DNA of 64,000 nucleotides from an uncultured Anaerolineales bacterium (GCA_937952305.1 CALFZO010000194.1:1-64000), one strand, 5' to 3'. Positions 33,194-43,625 are shown, counted from the first letter of the stretch. Notes: generated by a model not told the origin, from the sequence alone. Numbers and translations: made by a program.

Positions 33194-34518
33194 TGGTCGC
33201 GCCACCCTTTGACCCAGAGCTCCAGGTCTTCCAGCAGGCGTTTGACCTCGGCCACGTTGGCGGCGCCCTGCAGGGCCGGGTCCTGCGCCAGCCGGCGCGT
33301 GGCTGCGGTCAGACCGGCGGCCGTCTCCTTGCGGCCCGGCCGCGGTCCGGCGCGCAGGGGTTCGGCGAACCGGCTGGCCAGCCCCTCCAGCACTTGCAGG
33401 CGGCCCTGGTCCGCGCCGTCCTGACGGGCCAAGCGGATCTGCGGGTCTTTGTCCGCCGCCAGTTCGCCGGCCCGGCTGCGCCAGTCCTCGCGCCAGTTGG
33501 CCAGGCGCTTCTTGCGCACGTCCTCGGGCAGACGCAGGTTCACCAACCGCACCGCGATTACGCGCAGGCCGCGCCCCGCCAGCAGCTGCTGTTCGCGGGT
33601 CATCAGATCGGAGAACAGGCCGGTCAGCCGTTTCTCGATCTGGTACTCGACGCCGGCCAGCAGCGGCAGCGCATTGGCGGTGGCGCTGAACAGGGCCTCA
33701 AAATCGCGCTCGCTGACGACCTCGCGGAAAACGTCGGCGGCCACCAGCGGCGGCAGCTCGGCCCACAGGCCGTTGGTGCGGTCACGATAGGGTTTGCCAT
33801 AGACGGCCGCCGCCGCGTTGGCGCTGTTGAAGCCGTACGGCGGCCGGGCCGGGTCCAGCCAGCTGCGCAGCGCCTGGCTCTCGCCGCTGTCCAGCACGAA
33901 GATCACGCGGATGTCCGCGACGATCTCGATGCCGTCGCGGGTGAGGGCCTGCACCTGCTCGGCCGTGCGCACCTGCTTACGCAGGTCCAGGGTGGTGTCG
34001 TCGCTGAAATACTCGCCGCCGCGGGTGAAGGTCAGGCCCGGCCCCTGCACGCGGGTCAGCGCCGTGTCGGTGCGCAGCACCAGGCAGCTGGCGCTGTCCA
34101 CCCAGGCCACGCCGGCGCTGGCCTGGGTCTTGCCTTTCTCGCTGGCGCTGGCGATCAACTGGCCGTCTTTCACGAAGACCAACGGCCCCGGCAGGCCGGA
34201 GGTGTAGCGCATGAAATGCTCGACCGCGTAGCGGCGCTCGTCCGGCGTGCTGGCCGGCAGGACGAATTGCGAGACCAGGCGGTAGAAGAGCTCGCGCGCC
34301 ACCACGGGCATGGCCATCGCGAACAGGAACGAGAGGATGGCGCTCCAGAAATCGGGGCCGAAGCGCAGGCCTTCGGCCGGCGCCTTCAGGAACTGGTCGA
34401 ACGGCGCGTACAGCGCCAACAGGTCGTCGACGTAGAGACCCAGCAGCAGGACGATCAGGAACAGCGTCCCGAGCATCCACAGGAAGCGAGGTTGGCGGTA
34501 GAACGGAACTGCGCGCAT
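33190..34518 (-). CDS. SPFH/band-7-like membrane protein
   Basis: A 442-residue protein with helices near 10-32 and 55-85 and a band-7-like domain (about 110-340): LVFVKDGQLI, a strand pair, then TLDLRKQVRTAEQVQALTRDG and IEIVADIRVIFVL. The DLRKQ-x-TRDG-x-x-V order matches that of SPFH proteins and the paralogue downstream (DLRDQ-x-TKDG-x-x-V). The C-terminal part is helical and charged. Its stop overlaps the next gene as ATGA, so the two proteins are probably made in fixed ratio. TACAAT on the minus strand at 34526-34531 lies 8 bases before the ATG, so the mRNA could be nearly leaderless. Confidence 0.68.
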   Translation of the reverse strand: MRAVPFYRQPRFLWMLGTLFLIVLLLGLYVDDLLALYAPFDQFLKAPAEGLRFGPDFWSAILSFLFAMAMPVVARELFYRLVSQFVLPASTPDERRYAVEHFMRYTSGLPGPLVFVKDGQLIASASEKGKTQASAGVAWVDSASCLVLRTDTALTRVQGPGLTFTRGGEYFSDDTTLDLRKQVRTAEQVQALTRDGIEIVADIRVIFVLDSGESQALRSWLDPARPPYGFNSANAAAAVYGKPYRDRTNGLWAELPPLVAADVFREVVSERDFEALFSATANALPLLAGVEYQIEKRLTGLFSDLMTREQQLLAGRGLRVIAVRLVNLRLPEDVRKKRLANWREDWRSRAGELAADKDPQIRLARQDGADQGRLQVLEGLASRFAEPLRAGPRPGRKETAAGLTAATRRLAQDPALQGAANVAEVKRLLEDLELWVKGWRDQ

Positions 34519-34568
34519 CGCGGCGATTGTAGTACGGACGAGGGCGAAAAGACAACCGGCCCGGCGCC

Positions 34569-37500
34569 TCAGGGCAGGGTGACGGTCCTCACCTGGACGC
34601 GCCCTTCCGGGTACGCGGCCACGGCCAGCCGCGCGCCGTCGCCTGGCCGATACAGGCCGGCGAAGAGCGTGTACTCGCCCGGGGGCAGGTCGGCCGGCAG
34701 AGCCAGCGTCCGCGCGTCGACGACGTACTCGCCCGGCAGCCAGCCCGGCGTGCGCCGCGTCCAGTCGGCGGGCACGCCATCAGACTGCGCCACCAGGCCG
34801 CCGTCCGGCCCAATCAGGTGGACGAAGACGTGGTAGGAGTCGTTCATCAGCTCATCCGCGCGCCAGACCAGCGTCACCGGCCAGGGCTGGCCGCGCTGGA
34901 GATCGGCGGGCGCGTCCACCCGCACCAGCGCCACCGGCCCGAGGTCGGCGTCCAGGGCGGCGCCCACGGCCGGCGCCGTGAAGCTGCGCTCCGGCGCGTT
35001 GACGCGCAGCGGGCCCAGAGCGGTCCGGCCCGCTGGCGTCATCAACGACCAGGTGTAAGCGCCGGTCGGCACGTCCGCCGGCAGAGGCGCCGCGGTTTGC
35101 GTCCGCAGCGTGTAGCGTCCGACTGCGCCGGCGACGGCGTCCGGCGCCAACGTGAGCGGCGCCGCCAGATGCGCCTGGCCGGCAGCGTCCAGGAGCTGGA
35201 GCTGGACGGCCGGCGGCAACTGGCCGTCCGGCAGACCCCAGCATACCGTCACGGTCACGTCGTCGCCGGGCGCGGCCTCGCCCGCGCTGAACGACACACT
35301 CTGCAGCTCAACCGCCTCGAAGCGCGCCAGCGGCGTCAGCGCGCAGGCGCGCTGTGCCGGCTGCGTAATCGTCACGGCGCCGATGAGCCTGGTCCCCAGG
35401 CTTTGCAGCGAGTAGCGCGAGAAGACCTCCACGCGGAACTGGTAGTGTCCCGGCGGCGTGCCGGCCAGGGGTGTGAGGACGTAAGGCTCGAGCACGTATT
35501 GGTCGAGCGGCCAGAAGTCGGTGCCGGGGCTGAAGCGCCAATCGCGCGGGCGCGGCGTCTCGGCCTCGCTCCACACCTGGCCGGCGGCGTCCACGAGCTG
35601 CACGTTGAAGCCATACGGCACGCCGAGGGCGTGGGCCGCGCGCCAGTACAGGTCGAGCGTGAGCGGGTCATCGGCGCCGGAGCCGGCGCGCCGGACGTCC
35701 CAGCCCAGCAAGAGCAGCTCGTCGGCGAAGCTTTCCTGCAGCGGGTGCGCCACGCCGCGCAGCTCGTCGGCGGACAGGCCGCGCCGCAGGAAAGGCGTGT
35801 AGCCGGCGTCCCACAAAATGGGCCGGGCCACGGCCAGCGCCAGCGCGCCGGCCAGCACAGGCCAGGCCTCCGCGCCCCAGGGCCGCTCCACCGGCGCCGC
35901 CCCGCGCGGGGCCAGCCGGCGCTCGCGCGCCCGCCACAACCAGGCCGCCAGCGCCAACCCGCCCAGCAGGGACAGGGCTTTGCCGATACTGCGCGGCAGC
36001 GTGTCTTCCAGCGCAAACACCAGCGTATGCGTGCCGGCCGGCACCTCGACGAGCATCAGGCCGTCCGGCGCGGAGACGCGCAGCGCGGCCGGCTGGCCGT
36101 CCAGGGTCGCGCGCCAGCCGGGGAAATAAAACTGGCGATAGGTGAAGACGGTCGCCTGCGCGGCGGCCACCTGAAATAAATCGCGCATTGGCCCAAGCGC
36201 AGTGCGCGCCACCTGTGCGCCGGGCGCTGTAAAGCGCTCCACGGCCTCGCCGCGCGCCAATGCCGCGCGCCGGTCGTTCACGTCGGCCGGCAACTGCTGC
36301 ACGCCGCGCGGCAGGTACTCGCCCACCGTCGTCGTGCCGATGAAATCCGGCGGGATCTCGAAGGCGGCCATGTCCGCCAGCGTCGCCTGGCGCGGCGCGG
36401 CCTCGTACGGCGGCGACGCAAAGGGCAGGCCGGCCAGGACCAGGCCGGCGACGGCCACGGCCAGGAAACCGGCCTCCAGTTTGGGCGGCCAGGAGTTCGC
36501 GCTCAGCGGCGCGGGTGAGGGGGGATCGCGCCGGCTGAACAGCGCGCCGGCGCCCACCGCGCAGAACAGCGCCGCCGGCCCGAGCAGGCGCCACGGGAAC
36601 AGGGTCAGCCGCAGCAGGGGCACCCAATCCCACAACGGCCGGCTGACCGGGTGGATCAGGACGACGGCCAAGCCGGCCGCCAGCGCGAAGAACGTCAGCT
36701 CGGCCCGGCCGCGCCGCGCCACCACGGCGCGCATCCCGGCCAGGGCCGCCAGCAGCACGGCCGCCAGCGGCAGGGCGCGGACCACCGGCGGATTGAGCAG
36801 ATCCGGATCGACCGGGGCGCGCGGCTGGGCGGTCAGCTCGGCCAGCGACAGGAAGTTCTCGGTGTAGAGCATCCCGCCGTTGGTGGTGCCGCGTTCAATC
36901 TGGACCGCCGCCGACTCGGTCAGGGCCGGCAGCCAGAAGAAGGCGGCCAGCAGCATCCCCAGGAGGAAGGGCAGGAGGCTGGCGAGCGCCAGCTCCACCA
37001 GGAGCGGCGCCGGCCGGCGCGCGCCTGGTCCCAGCGCCAGCGGCCGCGGCCGCCAGTCTCGGCCGCGCCAATACATCCGCGCGAACTCGAAGAGCGCGTA
37101 GACGCCCAGGAACGGCAGCGTCTGCAGACTGACGCCGTGATGTGAGAACAGCATCGCGCCGATGACGAGGCCGGCCCAGGCCACCGAGGGGGCGTGACCG
37201 CGGGCCGCCCGGCGCAGAAAGAGCAGGGCCAGCGGCAGCAGCGCCAGCGCCAGCGATTCCGGCAGTGACCCGCGGATGTGCGCGTCGTAAAGCAGGTAGG
37301 GGCTGTAAAGGTAGGCGACGCCCGTCACCACGCCAGCGGCCGTGCCGAAGACCTCGCGCCCGTAAGCGTAGGCAGTCCACGCTGAAGCCAGCAGCACCAG
37401 CGCGCACACGGCCTGAAACGCGGTCAGGAAATCCAGGCCCAGGCGGTGCGCGCCGACGACCAGCAAATGCGACAAAAATGGAAAGAAGTTGAAAACAGGA

Positions 37501-37703
37501 TAGCCGTAGCCGAAGACGAGGTCCGGCGCCCAGCGCGGCAGCCACTCGCCGGCCCCGACCAGGGCATTCAACTGGACGGCGCGGTAGAAGTGGGTGAGTT
37601 GGTCATTGGTGCGCGGCAGGCCGGCTTGAAAGTAGGGCCAGGCGGCGGGCAGGGTTAACAGCGCCAGCACGCCCGGCGCCAGCAGCGAACGCAGGCGGGT
37701 CAT
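34569..37703 (-). CDS. Large polytopic membrane protein (6-pyruvoyl-tetrahydropterin synthase-related type)
   Basis: A 1044-residue protein. The first 600 residues have about 11-12 helices with the pattern of GT-C/YfhO-like integral membrane glycosyltransferases: an early acidic loop (LPRTNDQLTHFYRA, Asp34) and GYPVFNFFPFLSH. The C-terminal 430 residues hold several beta-sandwich-type segments, each ending in P-A/P-G-x-Y (for example GHYQFRVEVF, GEYTLFAGLY), probably outside the cell. It matches the 6-PTPS-related membrane domain group, of unknown function. The acceptor is unknown. The start has no Shine-Dalgarno site; TATACT (37711-37716, minus) ends 7 bases before the ATG, so a leaderless mRNA is likely. 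Confidence 0.75.
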   Translation of the reverse strand: MTRLRSLLAPGVLALLTLPAAWPYFQAGLPRTNDQLTHFYRAVQLNALVGAGEWLPRWAPDLVFGYGYPVFNFFPFLSHLLVVGAHRLGLDFLTAFQAVCALVLLASAWTAYAYGREVFGTAAGVVTGVAYLYSPYLLYDAHIRGSLPESLALALLPLALLFLRRAARGHAPSVAWAGLVIGAMLFSHHGVSLQTLPFLGVYALFEFARMYWRGRDWRPRPLALGPGARRPAPLLVELALASLLPFLLGMLLAAFFWLPALTESAAVQIERGTTNGGMLYTENFLSLAELTAQPRAPVDPDLLNPPVVRALPLAAVLLAALAGMRAVVARRGRAELTFFALAAGLAVVLIHPVSRPLWDWVPLLRLTLFPWRLLGPAALFCAVGAGALFSRRDPPSPAPLSANSWPPKLEAGFLAVAVAGLVLAGLPFASPPYEAAPRQATLADMAAFEIPPDFIGTTTVGEYLPRGVQQLPADVNDRRAALARGEAVERFTAPGAQVARTALGPMRDLFQVAAAQATVFTYRQFYFPGWRATLDGQPAALRVSAPDGLMLVEVPAGTHTLVFALEDTLPRSIGKALSLLGGLALAAWLWRARERRLAPRGAAPVERPWGAEAWPVLAGALALAVARPILWDAGYTPFLRRGLSADELRGVAHPLQESFADELLLLGWDVRRAGSGADDPLTLDLYWRAAHALGVPYGFNVQLVDAAGQVWSEAETPRPRDWRFSPGTDFWPLDQYVLEPYVLTPLAGTPPGHYQFRVEVFSRYSLQSLGTRLIGAVTITQPAQRACALTPLARFEAVELQSVSFSAGEAAPGDDVTVTVCWGLPDGQLPPAVQLQLLDAAGQAHLAAPLTLAPDAVAGAVGRYTLRTQTAAPLPADVPTGAYTWSLMTPAGRTALGPLRVNAPERSFTAPAVGAALDADLGPVALVRVDAPADLQRGQPWPVTLVWRADELMNDSYHVFVHLIGPDGGLVAQSDGVPADWTRRTPGWLPGEYVVDARTLALPADLPPGEYTLFAGLYRPGDGARLAVAAYPEGRVQVRTVTLP

Positions 37704-37710
37704 GGATCGA

Positions 37711-37716
37711 AGTATA
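37711..37716 (-). promoter_or_regulatory. -10-like TATACT box with a leaderless-type start
   Basis: Minus-strand TATACT lies 7 bases before the ATG at 37703, with no ribosome binding site between, as expected of leaderless transcription. No -35 consensus. Confidence 0.4.
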
Positions 37717-37734
37717 AATCAGTCGCCGCGCCGG

Positions 37735-37825
37735 CGGCCGGGAACCAAAACTGGTCCGGCCGCGTTTTAGGGATGCCCGCCCGGTGCGGGTTCTTATGGT
37801 CTAGGAACAGCCCTCTTTCAGTTCC
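37735..37825 (+). promoter_or_regulatory. Three successive hairpins before the Yip1 gene
   Basis: Hairpin 1: CGGCCG (37735-37740) with CGGCCG (37757-37762), extended inside by ACCA/TGGT. Hairpin 2: CCCGC (37776-37780) with GCGGG (37786-37790), followed by TTCTTAT. Hairpin 3: GGAAC (37804-37808) with GTTCC (37821-37825). They occupy nearly the whole 137-base divergent gap. They may be terminators or a folded leader, but a transcript starting at the TAAAAT box (37829) would not include them. Confidence 0.4.
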
Positions 37826-37828
37826 GAG

Positions 37829-37834
37829 TAAAAT
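37829..37834 (+). promoter_or_regulatory. -10-like TAAAAT box with a leaderless-type start
   Basis: TAAAAT ends 6 bases before the ATG at 37841, so transcription would begin at or next to the start codon. No Shine-Dalgarno site precedes this ATG. Confidence 0.4.
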
Positions 37835-37840
37835 CAGCCT

Positions 37841-38620
37841 ATGACCCAAGCCGCCGCCCCTTCCCTCGACCGGCCGCGCCGCCTGCAATTGGATTGGATC
37901 CTCCCGGCTCTGCTCCAGCCGCGGGCCACCTTTGCCAAGATCGCCCAGGCCGCCAGCGACATCTGGCTGACGCCGCTGCTGGTGGTGACTTTGGCCGAGG
38001 TGGCGCGCGTGCTGGCTGTCGGCAACATCCGTCAGCAGTTGGCCGCCACCGGCCAGGTGACGCTGCCACCGGACTTCCAGTACTGGCCGCCGCAGATGCA
38101 GGAGCAGTTCATGCAGGCCCAGCAGGCCACGCAGGGCCCGATCTTTGTTTATGCCCTGCCGGCCTTTGTGGCGCTGATGGGCGTCTGGCTGGGGTGGCTG
38201 CTGCTGGCCGCCCTGCTGCACCTGGGTTTGACGATGCTGGGCGGGCGCAGCCCGACGCGCAATACCCTCAACGTCGTCGCCTGGGCCATGCTGCCGTTCG
38301 CGCTGCGCGCCGGGGTGATCGCCGCTTACACCCTGGCGACGCAGGCGCTCGTCAACGGGCCGGGCCTGTCCGGCTTCGCGGCGACCGACGGCACCGCGCT
38401 GAGCAGTTTCCTGCGTGAATTCCTGACCACCGTGGACGCCTACGTGCTCTGGTACGTCGTTCTGGCCATTCTCGGCGCACGCCTGGCCTCCGGCTTGTCC
38501 CTGGGCAAAGTGATCGCCGGCGTGCTGGCGACGACGCTGATCGTGCTCGCGCTGCAGGCGCTGGTGGGCTTCGGGCTGGTGCAGTTCAGCGGCCTGAGCG
38601 TGCTGCGGACGCTCTACTGA
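37841..38620 (+). CDS. Yip1-family membrane protein
   Basis: A 259-residue membrane protein of the Yip1/YIP type. A short cytoplasmic start with the LLQPRATFAKIA block is followed by five or so helices (about 45-63, 98-122, 138-160, 195-222, 228-248). Bacterial Yip1-like proteins are often encoded beside ABC exporters or envelope genes and have no defined activity. The ABC ATPase gene begins 6 bases downstream. The leaderless-type start suggests the operon promoter lies immediately upstream. Confidence 0.75.
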   Translation: MTQAAAPSLDRPRRLQLDWILPALLQPRATFAKIAQAASDIWLTPLLVVTLAEVARVLAVGNIRQQLAATGQVTLPPDFQYWPPQMQEQFMQAQQATQGPIFVYALPAFVALMGVWLGWLLLAALLHLGLTMLGGRSPTRNTLNVVAWAMLPFALRAGVIAAYTLATQALVNGPGLSGFAATDGTALSSFLREFLTTVDAYVLWYVVLAILGARLASGLSLGKVIAGVLATTLIVLALQALVGFGLVQFSGLSVLRTLY

Positions 38621-38626
38621 CGGCGT

Positions 38627-39351
<725 letters not shown>

Positions 39352-39355
<4 letters not shown>

Positions 39356-41094
39356 TGAGACGCTTCTTCACTTTCGCCCGCTGGTTGCTCCCGCTCGCCG
39401 CCGCGGCCGGCCTGTTCGCCACGGCCCAAACCGCCCTGGCCGCGCTGACCATCACCGGCGTCCAGCCCGGCACGGTCAGTAACGCCACCGGCGCGCAGCT
39501 GGCCATCACCGGCACCGACTTTCTGACCAACACCGTGGTGATCGTGGATGGGCTGGGCGCGCTGGACACCACCTATGTGGCCGCCTCGCTGCTCACCGCC
39601 CAACTGCCGGCCAACGCACCGGCCGGCACTTACACCGTGCGCGTGCTCAATCCGGACGGCAGCGCGGCGGCGCTGCCCAACGCGCTGACGATCACGGGCG
39701 GCACGGCCACGCCCGCGGCCAGCGCCACGCCGGCGCCCACCGCTTTCACGCGCCCGCAGCTGGTGGTGGTCTCTTACGGCGCCAGCGCCGCCGCCATCGC
39801 CGGCGGCGCGGACTACGACTTCGAGATGACGCTGCAGAACGCCGGCCAGGGCGCCGCCACCAACGTCGTGGCCGAGTTCGTGTCCGGGGATTTCCTGCCG
39901 CGCGTCACCGGCGGCATCCGCGCCATCGGCACGCTGGCCCCCGGCCAGGCCAGCCGCTTCTTCCAGCCGCTGTACGCCATCCGGGAAGTCGCCCAGAAGA
40001 AAGTCGCCTCACTGGAGGTGAAGGTGACTTACACTACCGAGGCCGGCACCACCTATACCGACTCTTTCACGCTGACGTTCCCGGTGGTGCAGCCGGGCGC
40101 GGCCGGGCCGGCCCAGCCCACCGCCACGCCGACGGCCCGGCCCGTGATCCGGCCGCAGCTGGTGGTCAGCGCTTACCGCACCGACGTAGACAAGCTTCAG
40201 CCCGGCTCGCTCTTCACGCTGGCGCTGGACGTGCGCAACGTCGGCAACGCGCTGGCGCGGCGCGTGACGCTGATCGTCGGGGGTGGGTCCGGCGGCACCA
40301 GCGACGGCACGCCCGGGCCGGGCGGCGTCTCCGGCGGCGGCGGCTCGTTCACGGATTTCGCGCCCGTGCAGTCCTCCAACGTCCAATCGCTGGGCGACGT
40401 CTCGACCGAGGCCGCCCTGACCGCGCAGCAGACGCTGATCGTCAACGCCTCCACCAAGGCCGGCGCTTACCCGCTCAAGCTGTCCTTCGTCTACACCGAC
40501 GAGCGCGGCCAGAACTATGTCGACGACCAGGTCATCACGCTGCTGGTCTACCAGACGCCGCAGGTGGAGATCAGCTTCTACCGGCCGCCGGACCCGCTCT
40601 TCGCCGGCCAGCCCGGCCTGCTGCCGGTGCAGGTGGTCAACCTGGGCCGCAACACCACCGTGCTCGGCAACATGAAGATCAGCGCCGCGGCCGGCGGCCA
40701 GTTCAGCAATAACGTCCTGCTCATCGGCGCCCTCGACGCCGGCGGCACCTTCCCGCTGGACGCCACCGTCATCCCGGACCAACCCGGCCCGTTGGAGCTG
40801 CTGGTGACCCTGGACTACAACGACGACTTCAACCAGCCGCAGAAGATCACGGCCTCTCTGACCGTCGACGTGCTGGAAGGCGCCATCATTGACCCAGGCA
40901 CCGACGGCGGCGGGCTGCCGCCGGACGGCGGCTTCCCGGAGCCCGTCCAGCCGGAGAGCTTCTGGGACATGGTCGTGCGTTTCCTGCGCGGCCTGTTCGG
41001 CCTGGGCAGCGGCCAGAGCCAGCCCGGCGGGTCCGGATCACCCGCCCTCGAGGGGCCGAGCGGGCCGGTGATCTTACCCGGCAAGGGAGGCTAG
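39352..41094 (+). CDS. Exported IPT/TIG and CARDB-domain protein (COG1361-like)
   Basis: A 580-residue exported protein. A signal peptide (about 1-28) is followed by an IPT/TIG domain (about 30-108, starting LTITGVQPGTVSNATGAQLAITG). A short Thr/Ala/Pro linker leads to three CARDB-like Ig sandwiches (about 130-240, 262-395, 400-510) with repeated A-x-x-V-x-V/L-x-V-x-N-x-G patterns. It ends with a Gly/Pro-rich tail carrying an amphipathic FWDMVVRFLRGLFGL segment near 543. CARDB proteins beside LolD/MacB pairs occur widely in archaea and Gram-positive bacteria and may act as extracytoplasmic adaptors. The role here is inferred. It overlaps the ATPase gene by 4 bases. Confidence 0.82.
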
Positions 41095-41097
41095 CGC

Positions 41098-41742
41098 GTG
41101 CTCGAGCCCTCACAAGATCCGGCGCCCTTGGAGACGCCTCCGCCCCCCTCGGCGCCCTCGCCGTGGCAGCGCGCCCGGCGCGCCCTGGTGGAGATCGTCC
41201 AGACCGCGCTGCAGGCGCTGGCGCTGTACGTCATCGTCACCACCTTCGTCGGCCGCTTTGAGATCCACCAGATCAGCATGGAGCCAAACTTCCACGAGGG
41301 CCAGCGCGTCGTCGTCAGCCAGTTCGGCGGCGTGCTCTCGCCGCTGCTGGCGGACACGGCCTACGCCGCCGACGGCCGGGCCGCCGCGCTGCTAGGGCCG
41401 AAGCGCGGCCAGGTGGTGGTCTTTTATCCGGACGCCCAGCGCCAGCAGGAGCCGCTCATCAAGCGCGTGGTCGGCCTGCCGGGCGAGACGGTGGCCGTGC
41501 ATGACGGCGCCGTGTACGTCAACGACCAGCGCCAGGATGAGCCCTACATCGCCGGGCTGACGACCAGCTGCTACGCGCCCTGCGGGCCGCTGACGCTGGG
41601 GCCGGACGAGTATTTCATGCTGGGCGACAACCGCCCCAACAGCCGCGATTCGCGCGCGTTCGGGCCGGTGCCGCTGGCCCAGATCATCGGCCGCGTGGTG
41701 CTGCGTTATTGGCCGCTGGACGCCTTGCAGTTCTATCCCTGA
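41098..41742 (+). CDS. lepB: Signal peptidase I
   Basis: A 214-residue type I signal peptidase. A disordered Pro-rich start and one helix (about 34-53) precede the nucleophile block ISMEPNFHEGQ (Ser60). The catalytic Lys lies in IKRVVGLPGE (Lys122), and GDNRPNSRDSRAFGPV forms the C-terminal family box. The usual S-M-x-P-T is S-M-E-P-N here. The start is GTG, 3 bases after the previous stop. A signal peptidase inside an ABC-exporter operon may process the CARDB protein or an exported substrate. Confidence 0.93.
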   Translation: MLEPSQDPAPLETPPPPSAPSPWQRARRALVEIVQTALQALALYVIVTTFVGRFEIHQISMEPNFHEGQRVVVSQFGGVLSPLLADTAYAADGRAAALLGPKRGQVVVFYPDAQRQQEPLIKRVVGLPGETVAVHDGAVYVNDQRQDEPYIAGLTTSCYAPCGPLTLGPDEYFMLGDNRPNSRDSRAFGPVPLAQIIGRVVLRYWPLDALQFYP

Positions 41743-41745
41743 GCC

Positions 41746-43080
41746 ATGCACTTCACCGACCTCTTCAGCCTGATCCTGGACAACCTCGGCCGGCGCAAGG
41801 CGCGCGTGGCCCTGACCGCCATCGGCGTGCTGATCGGCACGGCCTCGGTGGTGGTGCTGGTCTCGCTGGGCATCGGCCTGCAGCGCGGCGCCACCCAGCT
41901 CTTCGGCATCGCCGACCTCACGCGCATCGACGTCTCGCCCAAGTACAACTTCGAGGGCGTCCCGGTGGTGAGCAGCGGGCTGGGCGGCGGCGGGGGCGGC
42001 GCGGTGCCCACGCCGGTGCCGATCACAGACCAGACCATCGCCGCCATCGAGGCGCTGCCCGACGTGGCCGCCGTCATCCCGCGTGACTGGCTGCAGGCGC
42101 AGACGATCCTGAAGGCCGGGCGCCTGGAGGCCGGGGTCGGCCTGATCGGCGTCGGCGCCGCCGACCTGGCGACGATGGGCGTGGAGGTGGAGCAGGGCAC
42201 GTCCGTGCTCGAGAAGGGGACGCTGATCATCGGCGCGCAGATTGCCCTGAACGGCTTCTACGACCCCAAGCCGCGGCCGGGTCAGGGTCCGCCCACCCCG
42301 CCCGAACTGCTGGATAAGCAGATCGTCCTGACCGTGATCAAGTACACGCAAGACGGCCAGGAAGTCCGCAAGAACATCCCCATGCGCGTGGCCGGCATCA
42401 CCACCCAGACCGGCCAGGAGGCCGACTGGAGCGTGTTTATCTCGTTGGACGAGGCCACGCAGATCAACAGCTGGGCGCTGGGTCGGCGCATCAACCGCAA
42501 CAAGGACGGCTACCCGATGCTGGTGGTGAAAGCCGCCGAACCGGACGGCGTGCTGGACCTGCGCGATCGGATCGTGGACCTGGGCTACGAGGCCAGCACT
42601 TACCAGCAGTTCCTGGAGCCGCTCAACGAGTACTACCTGACCCAGCAGGTGATCTTCGGCGGCGTGGGCGCCATCTCCCTGCTGGTGGCCGCCATCGGCA
42701 TCGCCAACACCATGACCATGGCGATCCTGGAGCGCACGCGCGAGATCGGCCTGATGAAAGCGGTCGGCGCCACCAACCGCGACGTCCTGAGCGTCTTCCT
42801 GGGCGAGGCGGCCGGCATCGGCTTCATCGGCGGCCTGGGCGGCGTGGCCTTCGGCTGGGCGGCCAGCCAGGTGGTGGGTGTCCTGTCGCTGGTCAACCTG
42901 GCCAGCCAGGGCGGCCAGGGCGGCTTTTTTGGCGGGCCGACGGTGCTGGCCGTGGAGACGCCGGTCTGGCTGATGGCGGGCTCGCTGATCTTCGCCACGC
43001 TGGTGGGCTTGTTGTCTGGACTGTATCCGGCTTTGCGGGCCGCCACCCTGGTGCCGGTCCTGGCTCTCAAATACGAGTAA
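41746..43080 (+). CDS. MacB/FtsX-like ABC transporter permease
   Basis: A 444-residue permease: a helix near 22-45, a large extracytoplasmic MacB_PCD-type domain (about 46-295) and three C-terminal helices. TREIGLMKAVGATNRDV stands after the second helix. It starts 3 bases after lepB and pairs with the ATPase at 38627-39355. Unlike the 8.6-12.2 kb unit, no MacA-type adaptor is present; the CARDB protein occupies that position. Confidence 0.92.
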   Translation: MHFTDLFSLILDNLGRRKARVALTAIGVLIGTASVVVLVSLGIGLQRGATQLFGIADLTRIDVSPKYNFEGVPVVSSGLGGGGGGAVPTPVPITDQTIAAIEALPDVAAVIPRDWLQAQTILKAGRLEAGVGLIGVGAADLATMGVEVEQGTSVLEKGTLIIGAQIALNGFYDPKPRPGQGPPTPPELLDKQIVLTVIKYTQDGQEVRKNIPMRVAGITTQTGQEADWSVFISLDEATQINSWALGRRINRNKDGYPMLVVKAAEPDGVLDLRDRIVDLGYEASTYQQFLEPLNEYYLTQQVIFGGVGAISLLVAAIGIANTMTMAILERTREIGLMKAVGATNRDVLSVFLGEAAGIGFIGGLGGVAFGWAASQVVGVLSLVNLASQGGQGGFFGGPTVLAVETPVWLMAGSLIFATLVGLLSGLYPALRAATLVPVLALKYE

Positions 43081-43159
43081 CCGCCGTCCGCCCGGACGGT
43101 AGGCCAGCCCGCCCGGTTCCGGCACCGGTGCGGGCAGGGTAGAGCGGGGAGGGCTTGCC

Positions 43160-43612
43160 ATGACATCCAGCGCTCAAGCTGCCGCCGCGTTCCTGGATCA
43201 CCTGGTGGGGCACTGGGAGCTGACCGGGCAGATGGGCCAGACGCCGCTGCGCCAGATCGTCGAGGCGCGCTGGCGGCTCGGCGGCCTGTTTGTGGAGCTG
43301 TACTTCAAGTCGCTGCTGCCCACCCCGGACGGGCGGCCGCCGTACGAGGCCGTCTACTTCGTCGGCTACAGCGACGCCAGCGACCAATACACGCTGCACC
43401 TGCTGGACACCTTCGGCGTGAGCGGGGACTGCCACGTGGGCCGGGCCCGGCGCGCCGGCGAGGCGCTGCCGTTCGTCTTCCAATACGCCAGCGGGCCGTT
43501 CACCAACCGCTTTCAGTGGGAAGCCGACGGCCCGGCCTGGTCCTTCGAGCAGACTTATCTCCAGGCCGGCCAGACGCGCGTCTTCGCCACCAAGCGCATG
43601 GTCCGGCGCTGA
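43160..43612 (+). CDS. DUF1579-like small protein
   Basis: A 150-residue cytoplasmic protein with alternating strands: FLDHLVGHWELTG, WRLGGLFVELYF, YEAVYFVGYSDASDQYTLHLLDTFG and WSFEQTYL. The L-V-G-x-W block at the start and the Y-D-P/Y-S-D-x-Y block are as in DUF1579, a lipocalin-like family of unknown role. It follows the ABC operon by 79 bases, and a small hairpin lies between, so it may be an independent unit. It is followed after 13 bases by the deoxynucleoside kinase. Confidence 0.65.
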   Translation: MTSSAQAAAAFLDHLVGHWELTGQMGQTPLRQIVEARWRLGGLFVELYFKSLLPTPDGRPPYEAVYFVGYSDASDQYTLHLLDTFGVSGDCHVGRARRAGEALPFVFQYASGPFTNRFQWEADGPAWSFEQTYLQAGQTRVFATKRMVRR

Positions 43613-43625
43613 GCGCTGAGCCACT

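Noticed and set aside
43084..43135. Small GC hairpins after the MacB-like permease at 43080.
   Set aside because: They have short loops or no T-run; a terminator could not be supported.
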